Source: Rahnella rivi
Lineage (GTDB): Bacteria > Pseudomonadota > Gammaproteobacteria > Enterobacterales > Enterobacteriaceae
Direction: 5' to 3'
Assembly (NCBI RefSeq): GCF_019049655.1
Contig: NZ_JAFMOX010000051.1
Coordinates: 62,001 to 126,000, forward strand
DNA length: 64,000 nt
Notes under the pieces: generated by a model
Databases searched by the model: none
The model's input: only the letters and a program-made list of their open reading frames with translations
Told to the model about the DNA's origin: nothing
Program-made: the position numbers and the translations under genes
Shown: piece after piece, positions 54,881-63,120 of the stretch
How the letters are laid out: each line of letters opens with the position of its first letter
Position numbering within the stretch: position 1 is the first letter of the stretch

Positions 54881-57103
54881 CTATGGCGCGATACCCGTAT
54901 TGATCCCAGGCTGCGGCACGCCGCCGTTGTAAATCTGTACTGCCTGCTTGGGCATTTCGATCCCCGCCTCAGCAAAGTGATTCTTCACCAGCCGGTCAAG
55001 CGCGTACTGCACCGTCCATTGTTCCAGCGCTTTGGTGCGCACCAGCACCCGCAGGGTGAAGAACTGATCTCCTAATCCCACCACGCCCTGATAGGTTGGC
55101 TCACCGAGCAGCAGCGGTTTGATGGCTTCATCCTGTTGCAGGGCTTCAACCGCTTTGCGCAGCACGGCGTTGGCCGCATCCACATCTTCCTCGCGGCTGA
55201 CGTTATAGCTGGCGCGATACACCCCAAACTCGCGTTCATAATTTGAAAGCGTGGTGATCGAAGAATAGGGCACGATGTGATAGACGCCGTAAATGTCGCG
55301 CAGGCCAATCGAGCGGATCGTCATGCGCTCGACGGTGCCACTGATGCCCATCACCGTGACGTATTCCCCGGTATTCATGCCGTTTTCGAACTGGATGAAA
55401 ATACCGGTGATCACATCTTTAACCAGCGTCTGGGCACCAAAGCTGACCGCCAGACCGAGCGCACCCGCACCGGCCAGCAGCGGCGCGATGTTCAGCCCGA
55501 CCTGCGACAGCATGATCATAATGGTGATAGTACAAATCACGATAGCCAGCACGTTGCGAAACAGCGTCAGCAGCGTGCGCTCACGGGCGCTGGGACGCGC
55601 ACCGTTGCTGAGTTCCTGCGCCAGCCGGTGCTCAATCACGCTCGCCAGCAGCGTCCAGGCGACAATGGCAAAGCACAGAATAAACAGCATGTGGCCCAGT
55701 CCGCTTATCACCTTCTCGCCCGTTTCCGTCATAAACCATTTGTTCAGATTGAAAATCTGCCAGGCATCAAGCAGTGAGAGCGTCACGCTCAGGACCACCA
55801 GCACGCGAATGATTTTCAGACCTGCCGGAATGTAAGAGTTAATCCGCTTTTGCAGCAGCGGATAACGACGGTTGACGTCATCAGGCAGGGTGATCCGGCG
55901 GCTGATCCAGCGCGAGAGCAGGCCGGAGATCAGCGCGCCAAGGCCGATGATCACCAGACTTTTGATGGTCGCCGCCATCATAAACCGCAGGCTGCCGGCA
56001 AAATCAAACTGCGAGAGGAAGAACAGCACAACGAAATAACTGACGGCCAGCAAATGCCAGACGTGGCCGAGCGCGCGCAGGATGACGCTGAAGAACGCCA
56101 TTGACCGCTCAGCCAGCTGGTTAAATTCATGGTGGATGGTGCGGCGGTTATGCAGAATCAGCCAGCTGGCGTAAACCGTCAGCGCCAGCATCACCACAAA
56201 ATTGACCACGGCGGCGGTGGTGTAATTGATTTGTGTGGCGACGACCGGCACGCCCACCATCAGCGCATACCCGATCAGGCCGCTGACCCACGCCAGACGG
56301 GTGTTCCAGTAACGGGCGGTCACGTCTGCCAGCGGGAAAGGGCGCAGGTAGCTGAAACCGGGGGAAAAAATCAGGCGCAAAACCGCTTTAAAGAATTCTA
56401 TTACCGCGAACGCGCTGAGAAATAGTGCCTGCAACCGGGCGATCAGCGGGCTGCCGCCGTTGACGTATTGCGCAAACAGGTTACCGGCAGCAACGGTCAG
56501 CAGCAAAATACCCAGATCGACGGCGAACGCCCCCAGGATGCTGGCGGGCAACTTGTACCAGTGCGTTTCCCGCATCCGCGCATGATTTCCCCAGCGGCCA
56601 AGGCGCATATAGAGCGGCCCGATTAACCGGCGGATCAGGTGGAAGAAAGCAAAAGTCACTGCCACGGTCAGCAGAAAATAACCGACCGCCGGGAAGAAAC
56701 GGGCCGGGTTAAAGTGGCGTTCTGGCCCTGAATTGATGGTGTCTTTCAGCGTCTGAACGCGCTTCATGATCCCGGACGCTGTCTGCTGGGTGGTATCGAC
56801 CAGTTGATCAATCAGCGACAACTGTTCGGCCTGCGGTGGCGTATTTTCGCTGGCCGTTTTAGCCGCCTGCGGCGCTGTGCGGGCAGCGTCACGCAGATGG
56901 GTAATCAGTTCGGCGCGGGCTTTATCATCCTGAAGAATATCGGCCAGTGCGGCGTATGAGGCTTTTTGCTGATCTGCCGCAGCGGGTTTCTCATCAGCCG
57001 CGTGGCTGAAAGCGCTGAACATGGCGAGGGTGATGAACAGCAAAACCGAAAATAGATGTGTCTGGATGCGGTGAGCCAACGGAGTCCTGTCGTTATGCGG
57101 CAT
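54881..57103 (-). CDS. ybiO: YbiO, large MscS-family mechanosensitive channel
   Basis: This is an inner-membrane mechanosensitive channel that releases solutes on osmotic down-shock. It has 740 residues, like E. coli YbiO (741). The N-terminal signal peptide ends FSHA (residue ~35), and a periplasmic helical domain runs to about 135. Around ten membrane segments follow. The MscS pore helix and domain lie at about 550-600 (LNIAPLLAGAGALGLAVSFG, then AQTLVKDVITGIFIQFENGM). A beta domain and C-terminal alpha/beta domain complete it. It lies upstream of nothing on its strand and divergent from none; glnQ precedes it on the same strand across 297 bp, as in E. coli. Confidence 0.93.
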   Translation of the reverse strand: MPHNDRTPLAHRIQTHLFSVLLFITLAMFSAFSHAADEKPAAADQQKASYAALADILQDDKARAELITHLRDAARTAPQAAKTASENTPPQAEQLSLIDQLVDTTQQTASGIMKRVQTLKDTINSGPERHFNPARFFPAVGYFLLTVAVTFAFFHLIRRLIGPLYMRLGRWGNHARMRETHWYKLPASILGAFAVDLGILLLTVAAGNLFAQYVNGGSPLIARLQALFLSAFAVIEFFKAVLRLIFSPGFSYLRPFPLADVTARYWNTRLAWVSGLIGYALMVGVPVVATQINYTTAAVVNFVVMLALTVYASWLILHNRRTIHHEFNQLAERSMAFFSVILRALGHVWHLLAVSYFVVLFFLSQFDFAGSLRFMMAATIKSLVIIGLGALISGLLSRWISRRITLPDDVNRRYPLLQKRINSYIPAGLKIIRVLVVLSVTLSLLDAWQIFNLNKWFMTETGEKVISGLGHMLFILCFAIVAWTLLASVIEHRLAQELSNGARPSARERTLLTLFRNVLAIVICTITIMIMLSQVGLNIAPLLAGAGALGLAVSFGAQTLVKDVITGIFIQFENGMNTGEYVTVMGISGTVERMTIRSIGLRDIYGVYHIVPYSSITTLSNYEREFGVYRASYNVSREEDVDAANAVLRKAVEALQQDEAIKPLLLGEPTYQGVVGLGDQFFTLRVLVRTKALEQWTVQYALDRLVKNHFAEAGIEMPKQAVQIYNGGVPQPGINTGIAP

Positions 57104-57229
57104 TGTTCCTCTCTCAAAATGGCGGTTAATGGGGGTGTGGCAGCCCTAAGGGTAAAACAAGAGTGACCGTATTGTAGATAATTTGTGGCAAAACGTTGTG
57201 GGGTGACGTGCCATAGGCGGTTGAGTGGG

Positions 57230-57310
57230 ACATAGCCAGCAAGCGACAGCGCGGAGTAAAAAAGCGAGGGGAAATCCAAAAGGGGAAAAGCTTTTCCCCC
57301 TTCGGGCGGT
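57230..57310 (-). repeat. Modular palindromic element, copy E
   Basis: On the minus strand an 18-base perfect palindrome (GGGGAAAAG/CTTTTCCCC, 57282-57299) is followed by GGATTTCC, a CGC-T-run and then 24 bases (57230-57253) identical to 32033-32056 of copy C, including GTCGCTTGCTGGCTATGT. It lies downstream of glnQ in glnQ's direction. Confidence 0.82.
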
Positions 57311-57370
57311 TCGGCACAGCGCGTTAAGTGATCAGCGCACCTGAGAAACCGACATCATTCCGGTCAGCGT

Positions 57371-57396
57371 TAAAAGCCGCGCTTGCCGCGGCCTTT
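57371..57396 (-). terminator. Rho-independent terminator of glnHPQ
   Basis: On the minus strand GCCGCG and CGCGGC form a 6 bp GC stem (57376-57392) followed by TTTTA, five to thirty bases after the glnQ stop. Confidence 0.75.
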
Positions 57397-57400
57397 GGCA

Positions 57401-58123
57401 TCAGGAAACGTGTTGCAGGAACTCGCGCAGACGTTCGCTCGGCGGGTTATTAACCAGATCGGCGGGTTTCCCGTCTTCCGCAATACGGCCTTTATCGATG
57501 AAGATCAGACGTGATGCCACTTTTTCCGCGAAACCGACTTCGTGAGTCACGATGACCATCGTCATGCCTTCGTCTGCCAGTTGCTTCATCACGGTCAGCA
57601 CTTCATGACGCAGTTCCGGATCGAGCGCAGAGGTCGGCTCATCAAACAGCATCAGTTTAGGTTTGACCGCCAGCGCACGGGCAATCGCCACACGCTGTTG
57701 CTGACCACCGGATAGCTCGGAAGGGTAGTGATGCGCGCGCTCGGACAGACCGACTTTCGCCAGCAGTTCTTTCGCCAGTTTATTGGCTTCTTCTTTCGAC
57801 GCGCCACGTACGCGGATCGGGCCGAAGGCCACGTTTTCCAGCGCGGTCATGTGCGGGAACAGATAGAACTGCTGGAACACCATGCCGGCTTCCTGACGGA
57901 TCAGGCGTTCATCGACTTTCGGGTCATTCACTTTCAGGCCATCAACGATCAAATCGCCGGAGGTGATCTCTTCCAGCTTATTGATGCAGCGCAGCAAGGT
58001 AGATTTGCCGGAGCCGGACGGCCCGATAATCACCACCACTTCACCCTGAGAAATGTTCAGATCGATGTCGTGGAGCACCTGGGTTTTGCCAAAGTGTTTT
58101 GAGACGTTCTTGAATTCAATCAT
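57401..58123 (-). CDS. glnQ: GlnQ, glutamine ABC transporter ATPase
   Basis: This is the cytoplasmic ATPase of the high-affinity glutamine importer GlnHPQ, 240 residues, identical in length to E. coli GlnQ. Walker A is GPSGSGKST, the Q-loop lies in [19 protein letters not shown], the signature is LSGGQQQR, Walker B is [13 protein letters not shown] and the H-loop is IVTHEV. Its start overlaps the glnP stop as ATGA. A terminator follows. Nitrogen control comes from the promoter upstream of glnH. Confidence 0.97.
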   Translation of the reverse strand: MIEFKNVSKHFGKTQVLHDIDLNISQGEVVVIIGPSGSGKSTLLRCINKLEEITSGDLIVDGLKVNDPKVDERLIRQEAGMVFQQFYLFPHMTALENVAFGPIRVRGASKEEANKLAKELLAKVGLSERAHHYPSELSGGQQQRVAIARALAVKPKLMLFDEPTSALDPELRHEVLTVMKQLADEGMTMVIVTHEVGFAEKVASRLIFIDKGRIAEDGKPADLVNNPPSERLREFLQHVS

Positions 58124-58779
58124 ATAATTTTCAGTTTGCGTTCTAAGCGGCGCAGAACAAAGCTCAGAGCCAGCGTAATGATCAGATAGATAACGGCAAC
58201 CGCACTCCAGATTTCCATGGCGCGGAAGTTACCGGCGATGATTTCCTGGCCCTGACGGGTCAGCTCGGCGACACCGATGACGATAAACAGTGACGTATCT
58301 TTGATACTCACAATCCACTGGTTACCCAGCGGTGGCAACATGCGGCGCAGCGCCAGCGGCATGATGATGTAACGCAGGGTCGCACGACGGGACAGACCCA
58401 ACGCCAGACCGGCTTCGCGAAAACCATTGTGGATAGACAACACCGCGCCACGCGTAATTTCAGCGATATAGGCACCGGAGTTAATGATGATGGTCACCAC
58501 CGCGGCGCTGAACGGGTCGATACGCAGATCGGGAACCATCATTGGCAGGGCGAAGTAAATGAACATTACCTGTACGACAATAGGCGTACCGCGAATGAGC
58601 TCGATAAATACCAGTGCGACGTTGCTGCTAAACCAGCCACCAAACGCGCGGGCAAAACCCGCAATCACACCAATAATCAGACCGCCAACCAGACCGAGGA
58701 CCGAGATCCACAATGTCATCTTGGCGCCTTCGAGCAGGATAGGCAGAGCGGGCCAAATTACGCTCCAGTCAAACTGCAT
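58120..58779 (-). CDS. glnP: GlnP, glutamine ABC transporter permease
   Basis: This is the inner-membrane permease of the glutamine importer, 219 residues with five predicted membrane segments. The His/Glu/Gln-type permease features are present: [20 protein letters not shown] and the EAA loop [20 protein letters not shown] with [21 protein letters not shown] ribosome site precedes the ATG. The gene overlaps glnQ and follows glnH after 110 bp that contain a stable stem-loop. Confidence 0.96.
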   Translation of the reverse strand: MQFDWSVIWPALPILLEGAKMTLWISVLGLVGGLIIGVIAGFARAFGGWFSSNVALVFIELIRGTPIVVQVMFIYFALPMMVPDLRIDPFSAAVVTIIINSGAYIAEITRGAVLSIHNGFREAGLALGLSRRATLRYIIMPLALRRMLPPLGNQWIVSIKDTSLFIVIGVAELTRQGQEIIAGNFRAMEIWSAVAVIYLIITLALSFVLRRLERKLKII

Positions 58780-58806
58780 GAATTATCTCCTGGTCAAACA
58801 ACTTAC

Positions 58807-58839
58807 TGCGCCTGCGCGGAATAAATCCCGGCAGGCGCA
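58807..58839 (-). other. glnH-glnP intergenic stem-loop
   Basis: TGCGCCTGC and GCAGGCGCA form a 9 bp perfect stem around a 15-base loop in the 110 bp between glnH and glnP. Such structures after binding-protein genes commonly protect the upstream mRNA and give higher binding-protein output; that role is inferred here. Confidence 0.7.
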
Positions 58840-58889
58840 TAATATCAAGTCAGCTTTCTCTAAAAGGGAACGACTTAAATGAACAACGC

Positions 58890-59633
58890 TTATTTAGGTT
58901 CGGTATCGAACCATTTTTTATAGATGGCGGCGTAGGTACCATTCTCTTTGATGGTTTTCAGCGCGGCGTTGGCTTTCTCACGCAGTTCGCTGCCCTGAGG
59001 GAAAGCGATACCGTATTGCTGGCCAGCCAGTGAATCGCCAACCGCTTTGAACTGACCTTTACCGGCCGTTTTGATGAAGTACAGGATGTTCGGGGTGTCA
59101 TGCATTACCGCATCCGCACGGCCTGTACCCAGTTCCATGTAAGCGCTGTCGATGTTCGGGAACTGACGCAGATCTTTGGTCTGTACGTTGGCTTTCATGT
59201 AATCCACGGAGCTGGTGCCGCTTTTCACTGCCACGGTTTTGCCTTTCAGATCAGCCACGCTTTTGATGGCGTCGTTGTTGCTTTTGACCATGACCATCAG
59301 ACCGCTGTTGTAATAGCCGTCAGAGAAGTCGATGGCTTTCTTGCGCTCAGGCGTGATGGTGATACCCGCCAGCGCCAGATCGATGTTGTGTGTTTGCAGG
59401 GCAGGGATGATGCCGCCGAAGTCCATTGGTTTCAGTTCATAAGAGACTTTCATCTCTTTGGCGACCGCGTCCCACAGGTCGATATCGAAGCCGACGTATT
59501 TGTCACCTTGTTTGAATTCAAACGGGACAAACGCTGTGTCAGTAGCAACGATCAGTTTTTTGTCTGCTGCGTGTGAGCTTACGGCAAAGGCCAGAGTCAA
59601 CGCGGCCAGGGAAACTTTTAAGAGTGACTTCAT
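58890..59633 (-). CDS. glnH: GlnH, periplasmic glutamine-binding protein
   Basis: GlnH captures glutamine in the periplasm for GlnPQ. It has 247 residues, with a 22-residue signal peptide ([22 protein letters not shown]) and mature start [20 protein letters not shown]. Family motifs [16 protein letters not shown] and [20 protein letters not shown] are present. The start is the ATG at 59631-59633, with AAGGAAA upstream; the frame extends to 59654, but those residues are outside the signal peptide. It is the first gene of glnHPQ and lies behind a sigma-54 promoter with an NtrC site. Confidence 0.97.
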   Translation of the reverse strand: MKSLLKVSLAALTLAFAVSSHAADKKLIVATDTAFVPFEFKQGDKYVGFDIDLWDAVAKEMKVSYELKPMDFGGIIPALQTHNIDLALAGITITPERKKAIDFSDGYYNSGLMVMVKSNNDAIKSVADLKGKTVAVKSGTSSVDYMKANVQTKDLRQFPNIDSAYMELGTGRADAVMHDTPNILYFIKTAGKGQFKAVGDSLAGQQYGIAFPQGSELREKANAALKTIKENGTYAAIYKKWFDTEPK

Positions 59634-59688
59634 CAGTGAATTTCCTTTGTACATATTATGGGAACGATCTTATGTTACGACGCTTCAC

Positions 59689-59704
59689 TGCAATATTCAT
59701 GCCA
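59689..59704 (-). promoter_or_regulatory. Sigma-54 promoter of glnHPQ
   Basis: On the minus strand TGGCATGAATATTGCA matches the -24/-12 consensus TGGCAC-N5-TTGCW, with GG and GC at the key spacing. Transcription would begin near 59679, about 45 bases before the glnH start. Confidence 0.8.
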
Positions 59705-59777
59705 AAGTTCATGCATGCTAAAATTCAATGGCTTAACGGCGTGCTGAACCGTTCAAGCAAAAAATTTAACATGGGGC

Positions 59778-59793
59778 GCACTGTGATGGTGCA
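59778..59793 (-). promoter_or_regulatory. NtrC binding site upstream of glnH
   Basis: GCACTGTGATGGTGCA fits the NtrC consensus GCACTN4TGGTGCA exactly. Its centre is about 105 bp upstream of the inferred start point, the usual enhancer distance. A TGGTGCA half-site follows at 59820-59826. Confidence 0.8.
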
Positions 59794-60052
59794 TTGTTAC
59801 ACTTTGCAATGTTCTCTCGTGGTGCAGCGCTTTATCATTAACCAGATGTTGTCTTTTAAACAATCATTAATTAACAACTACGCCGCGCAAATGATAACTC
59901 GCTCTAACTTTTGCGGAACGAAAACAAAACCTGTGCTCAATTTTGAAGCAGATGTAAAGAGGAGGAACCGGATATTCACCTGCGAAATGACTTTTATTGA
60001 ACCATAATGGTGCAATGGGTCATAAGCATAAAAGAGGAGGGAGGAGGAGGCG

Positions 60053-60319
60053 TTAACGAAGCTGACTGTCTTTACTGCCGCGACGATTATACCCGGCGTG
60101 ATCCTGCTGTTTTTTATCCAGCGCGGCCTGGCAGGTGACACAATATTGCACGCCCTTAAGCGCCTTTCTGCGTGCCAGTGGAATAGGTTCACCACACTCG
60201 TGGCAGAACTCCGCACTTTCACCCTGGCCGAGTGACTGACGTGCGCGATCAACGGCATCATTCACCGTGGAATCTATCTGATCTTGTACTGCGCCATCTT
60301 GCGCCCATCCGCTTGCCAT
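60053..60319 (-). CDS. ybiI: YbiI, DksA/TraR C4-type zinc finger protein
   Basis: This is an 88-residue cytoplasmic protein with a TraR/DksA-type zinc finger, Cys39, Cys42, Cys60 and Cys63 (FCHECGEPIPLARRKALKGV, then QYCVTCQ). The N-terminal part is a short helical region without the long coiled coil and acidic tip of DksA. It may bind RNA polymerase, but no role is established for YbiI. The ATG start has a TAAG-like upstream sequence. It follows an AT-rich divergent region shared with kpsF. Confidence 0.92.
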   Translation of the reverse strand: MASGWAQDGAVQDQIDSTVNDAVDRARQSLGQGESAEFCHECGEPIPLARRKALKGVQYCVTCQAALDKKQQDHAGYNRRGSKDSQLR

Positions 60320-60782
60320 AAAACCTCACACTATGTCTGTCTTTATGATTAAGAATAATCCATGTTGATTGATTCTTCGCCGCCTCTGTCTTTGTCATAT
60401 ACAAATAACTATTTGTTATATAACAATCTATTGAAAACATGATGTGTCTTAGCCTTCACTGAGTATAGTCGGGATTTTGATAAGAAAACTCCGATACAGT
60501 TTGTGTTATATCGTGCTGTATGTTAAAAAATGCATCAATTGAATGAATGTGTTTCGATTGTTTATAGTTCGCGTGAATTTGTATATTTTTTCGCTAATGT
60601 GTAACTTTTTCAGCCCGCTGAAAACTCACTTTACCGGCGCTGATTTCCGGTCACTCCTCATTCAATTTCTCATACTGCGACGCAGTAGCGACCGGCCAGA
60701 CCATGAAATGGACTTCTTCAGGGCACATTTTACTTGATCGGCTAACCATAATGAGTAACCACTTTGGCCGTGGCGTCTGAGT
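60320..60782. other. 463 bp AT-rich divergent region between ybiI and the capsule cluster
   Basis: The region is strongly AT-rich from 60340 to 60620 and should hold the ybiI and kpsF promoters. A 13 bp palindrome ACTGCGACGCAGT (60674-60686) overlaps a sequence, CGCAGTAGCGA, that partly resembles the RfaH ops element. ACCGG/CCGGT arms lie near 60633-60651. No credible gene is present. The base composition change marks the edge of the capsule locus. Confidence 0.5.
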
Positions 60783-61796
60783 GTGTCTTACCCCAATCAG
60801 GGCATTAATGTGGCAGATAATCAGGTAATTGGCGGCACCACGGGCGCGTCTGTACAACCCGGTCTGATTGACTCAGTGCGCAGTACGCTTTCTGAACAGG
60901 CTGATGCACTGCATCACCTTTCTTCGCATCTCGACAGCGGGCAATATCAGACAGCCCTCCGGCTTATCATTGAATGCCAGGGCCACGTGATTCTGTCCGG
61001 TATGGGCAAATCCGGCCACGTGGGCAGAAAGATCTCCGCGACGCTGGCTTCCACCGGTACACCAAGCTTCTTTATTCATCCCGCCGAAGCCTTTCATGGC
61101 GATCTCGGCATGATCACCCCGTACGATTTGCTGATCCTCATTTCAGCCAGCGGGGAAACGGATGAAATCCTGAAATTAATTCCGTCACTGCGCCAGTTCG
61201 GTAATCGCATCATTGCGATCACCAATCACAACGCGTCGACGCTGGCAAAACATGCCGACGCCACGCTGGAACTGATGATGGAAAGCGAAAGCTGCCCGAA
61301 CAATCTGGCACCGACCACCTCGACCACGCTGACCATGGCAATTGGCGACGCGCTGGCTGTGGCTTTGATCCGTCAGCGTAAATTCCTGCCTACCGATTTC
61401 GCCCGTTACCATCCGGGAGGTTCTCTCGGCCGCCGTCTGCTCACCCGCGTGTCAGATGTGATGCTGCCGGTTGTGCCGACCGTGCGTGAAGATACCGGAT
61501 TCCGTCAGGTGATTTCTGCCATCACCTGCGGGTGTCAGGGCATGGTGGCGGTGAACAATCAGCAACAGCAACTGACGGGCATCATTACTGACGGGGATTT
61601 ACGCCGGTATATGGAAAAAAGTACCCAGCTCGAGAATGCCTGTGCTGCAGACATGATGACCCGTTCGCCGCTGACGTTACCGGCGGACATGATGATCACC
61701 GATGCCGAAACGCTGATGCAAAAGCACCGCGTTTCCGTGCTGCTGGTGACAGATAAAGAAAACAACGTGGCGGGTCTGGTTCGTATTTTCGACTGA
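60783..61796 (+). CDS. kpsF: KpsF, arabinose-5-phosphate isomerase of a group 2-type capsule locus
   Basis: KpsF interconverts D-ribulose-5-P and D-arabinose-5-P to supply the Kdo pathway; capsule loci carry their own copy for the Kdo linker of the glycolipid. The protein has 337 residues. The SIS domain (about 45-190) has the motif HVILSGMGKSGHVGRKISAT, then the HPAEAFHGDLGMI segment and the catalytic His-containing FARYHPGGSLGRRLL. Two CBS domains (about 215-335, with ITDGDLRRYME) follow. Close similarity to E. coli KpsF, and kpsE and kpsD downstream in the same order, favour kpsF over kdsD or gutQ. The start is GTG at 60783; no strong ribosome site is visible. Confidence 0.93.
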   Translation: MSYPNQGINVADNQVIGGTTGASVQPGLIDSVRSTLSEQADALHHLSSHLDSGQYQTALRLIIECQGHVILSGMGKSGHVGRKISATLASTGTPSFFIHPAEAFHGDLGMITPYDLLILISASGETDEILKLIPSLRQFGNRIIAITNHNASTLAKHADATLELMMESESCPNNLAPTTSTTLTMAIGDALAVALIRQRKFLPTDFARYHPGGSLGRRLLTRVSDVMLPVVPTVREDTGFRQVISAITCGCQGMVAVNNQQQQLTGIITDGDLRRYMEKSTQLENACAADMMTRSPLTLPADMMITDAETLMQKHRVSVLLVTDKENNVAGLVRIFD

Positions 61797-61807
61797 AAAC
61801 ATTGCGC

Positions 61808-61849
61808 ACCGTGATCTGATTGCAGGGGAAAGACACGCAGGATCACGGT
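61808..61849 (+). other. Inverted repeat between kpsF and kpsE
   Basis: ACCGTGATC (61808-61816) and GATCACGGT (61841-61849) form a 9 bp stem over a 24-base loop, followed by ACTTTTAAT. It could be a partial terminator that lowers expression of the export genes, or an mRNA-stabilising structure. Confidence 0.55.
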
Positions 61850-61902
61850 ACTTTTAATAAAGCACGATGATAAAAACGTGCGATTTGTCATGATGATAAG
61901 AA

Positions 61903-63066
61903 ATGTTTATTGAAAAACTGAAGTCTGCATGGCCCGGCGAACACATTGCCAGGGTTCGTCGATCACCTTTTCTGAGTATGGCAACGCTCAATCAGAATCT
62001 GGGCAAAATCATCATCGGCCTGCCAATGGCCTTGCTGATCGTCTATCTGCTTATTTTCAGCCATCCGCGCTATCTCAGCGAATCAACGGTTGCGATCAAA
62101 AGTTCTAATGACATCAGCGGCAGCAGCCTGAATGTCGGCCTGCTGCTGGGTGCCGCCAATCCGAGCACCGCAGAAGACGCGATGTACCTGAAAGAGTATA
62201 TCAATTCCCCCGATATGCTTGCGGTGCTCGATAAACAACTGAATTTCCACGAAGTCTTTGGTCAGAGCGGTCTGGATTTCTTCTACCATCTGCCGAAAGA
62301 TGCCACGCGTGAGCAATTCCTCAATTATTACCGCGACCGTATCGCCGTCACCTACGACGATAAAACCGGCCTGCTGACCATCGGAACGCAGGGTTTTACC
62401 CCTGAATTTGCCGAGCAGTTCAACAAAGCGGTACTGAAAGAATCCGAGCGCTTCATCAACGAAATCTCGCACAAAATTGCGCGCGATCAGCAGGCGTTCG
62501 CCGAAAACGAAATGCTGCAGGCGCGGGCACGCCTGAACACCAGCAAAACTCAGTTACTCGCGTATCAGAACCAGAACAACATTCTGGATCCGGAAGCGCA
62601 GGCCATCGCGGCCACGACGCTGGTGAACACGCTGGTCGGTCAGAAAATCCAGATGGAAGCGGAGCTGCGTAACTTACTGACCTATCTGCGTGAAGACGCG
62701 CCGCAGGTGATCAGCGCGCAGAACGCCATTACCTCGCTGGGCAAACAGATTGATCAGGAAAAAAGCAAAATCACCGCGCCGGACGGCCACAAGCTCAACA
62801 GCATGGCGGTGGATTTTGAAGAGATTAAAGCGAAAGTTCAGTTTGATACCGATCTCTACAAGCTCACGCTGACCTCTATCGAAAAGACCCGCGTCGAAGC
62901 GGCGAGAAAACTCAAAGTGCTGTCGGTGATCAGTTCCCCGCAGCTGCCGCAAGAGTCCAAATTCCCAAATACGCCTTACATGATCGCGAGCTGGCTGCTG
63001 ATTTGCTGCCTGCTGTTCGGCACCGTCAAATTATTGCTGGCGGTCATTGATGACCATAAAGATTAA
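61903..63066 (+). CDS. kpsE: KpsE, capsule polysaccharide export inner-membrane adaptor (PCP-3 family)
   Basis: KpsE links the ABC capsule exporter KpsMT to the outer-membrane KpsD channel. It has 387 residues, the typical length. One membrane segment lies near 36-53 (IIIGLPMALLIVYLLIF). A long periplasmic part with coiled-coil helices (about 190-330, QQAFAENEMLQARARLNTSK, LLAYQNQNNILDPEAQAIAA) follows, and a second membrane segment lies near 360-380. The PQLPQESKFPN segment before it is the proline-rich polysaccharide co-polymerase motif. The start ATG is preceded by GATAAG only. It lies between kpsF and kpsD as in E. coli region 1. Confidence 0.94.
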   Translation: MFIEKLKSAWPGEHIARVRRSPFLSMATLNQNLGKIIIGLPMALLIVYLLIFSHPRYLSESTVAIKSSNDISGSSLNVGLLLGAANPSTAEDAMYLKEYINSPDMLAVLDKQLNFHEVFGQSGLDFFYHLPKDATREQFLNYYRDRIAVTYDDKTGLLTIGTQGFTPEFAEQFNKAVLKESERFINEISHKIARDQQAFAENEMLQARARLNTSKTQLLAYQNQNNILDPEAQAIAATTLVNTLVGQKIQMEAELRNLLTYLREDAPQVISAQNAITSLGKQIDQEKSKITAPDGHKLNSMAVDFEEIKAKVQFDTDLYKLTLTSIEKTRVEAARKLKVLSVISSPQLPQESKFPNTPYMIASWLLICCLLFGTVKLLLAVIDDHKD

Positions 63067-63120
63067 CGCGGTTTGTTCCGCTATCCCTTTTAGCCTGAAG
63101 AATCGCACACAGAGCTTGTT

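Larger units (their letters stand above)
57104..57400. other. 297 bp gap between ybiO and glnQ
   Basis: The gap should hold the ybiO promoter and a copy of the modular palindromic element (57230-57310). A terminator for glnQ lies at 57371-57396. No gene is seen. Confidence 0.6.
59634..60052. other. 419 bp regulatory region between glnH and ybiI
   Basis: The part nearest glnH (59634-59830) holds the sigma-54 promoter and NtrC site listed separately. The rest (59830-60052) lies downstream of ybiI in its direction; it is AT-rich, and I recognised no gene or clear terminator in it. Confidence 0.6.

Noticed and set aside
60543..60737. Small 64-codon gene upstream of kpsF
   Set aside because: It lies in the AT-rich leader, has no clear ribosome site and its translation has no recognisable feature.
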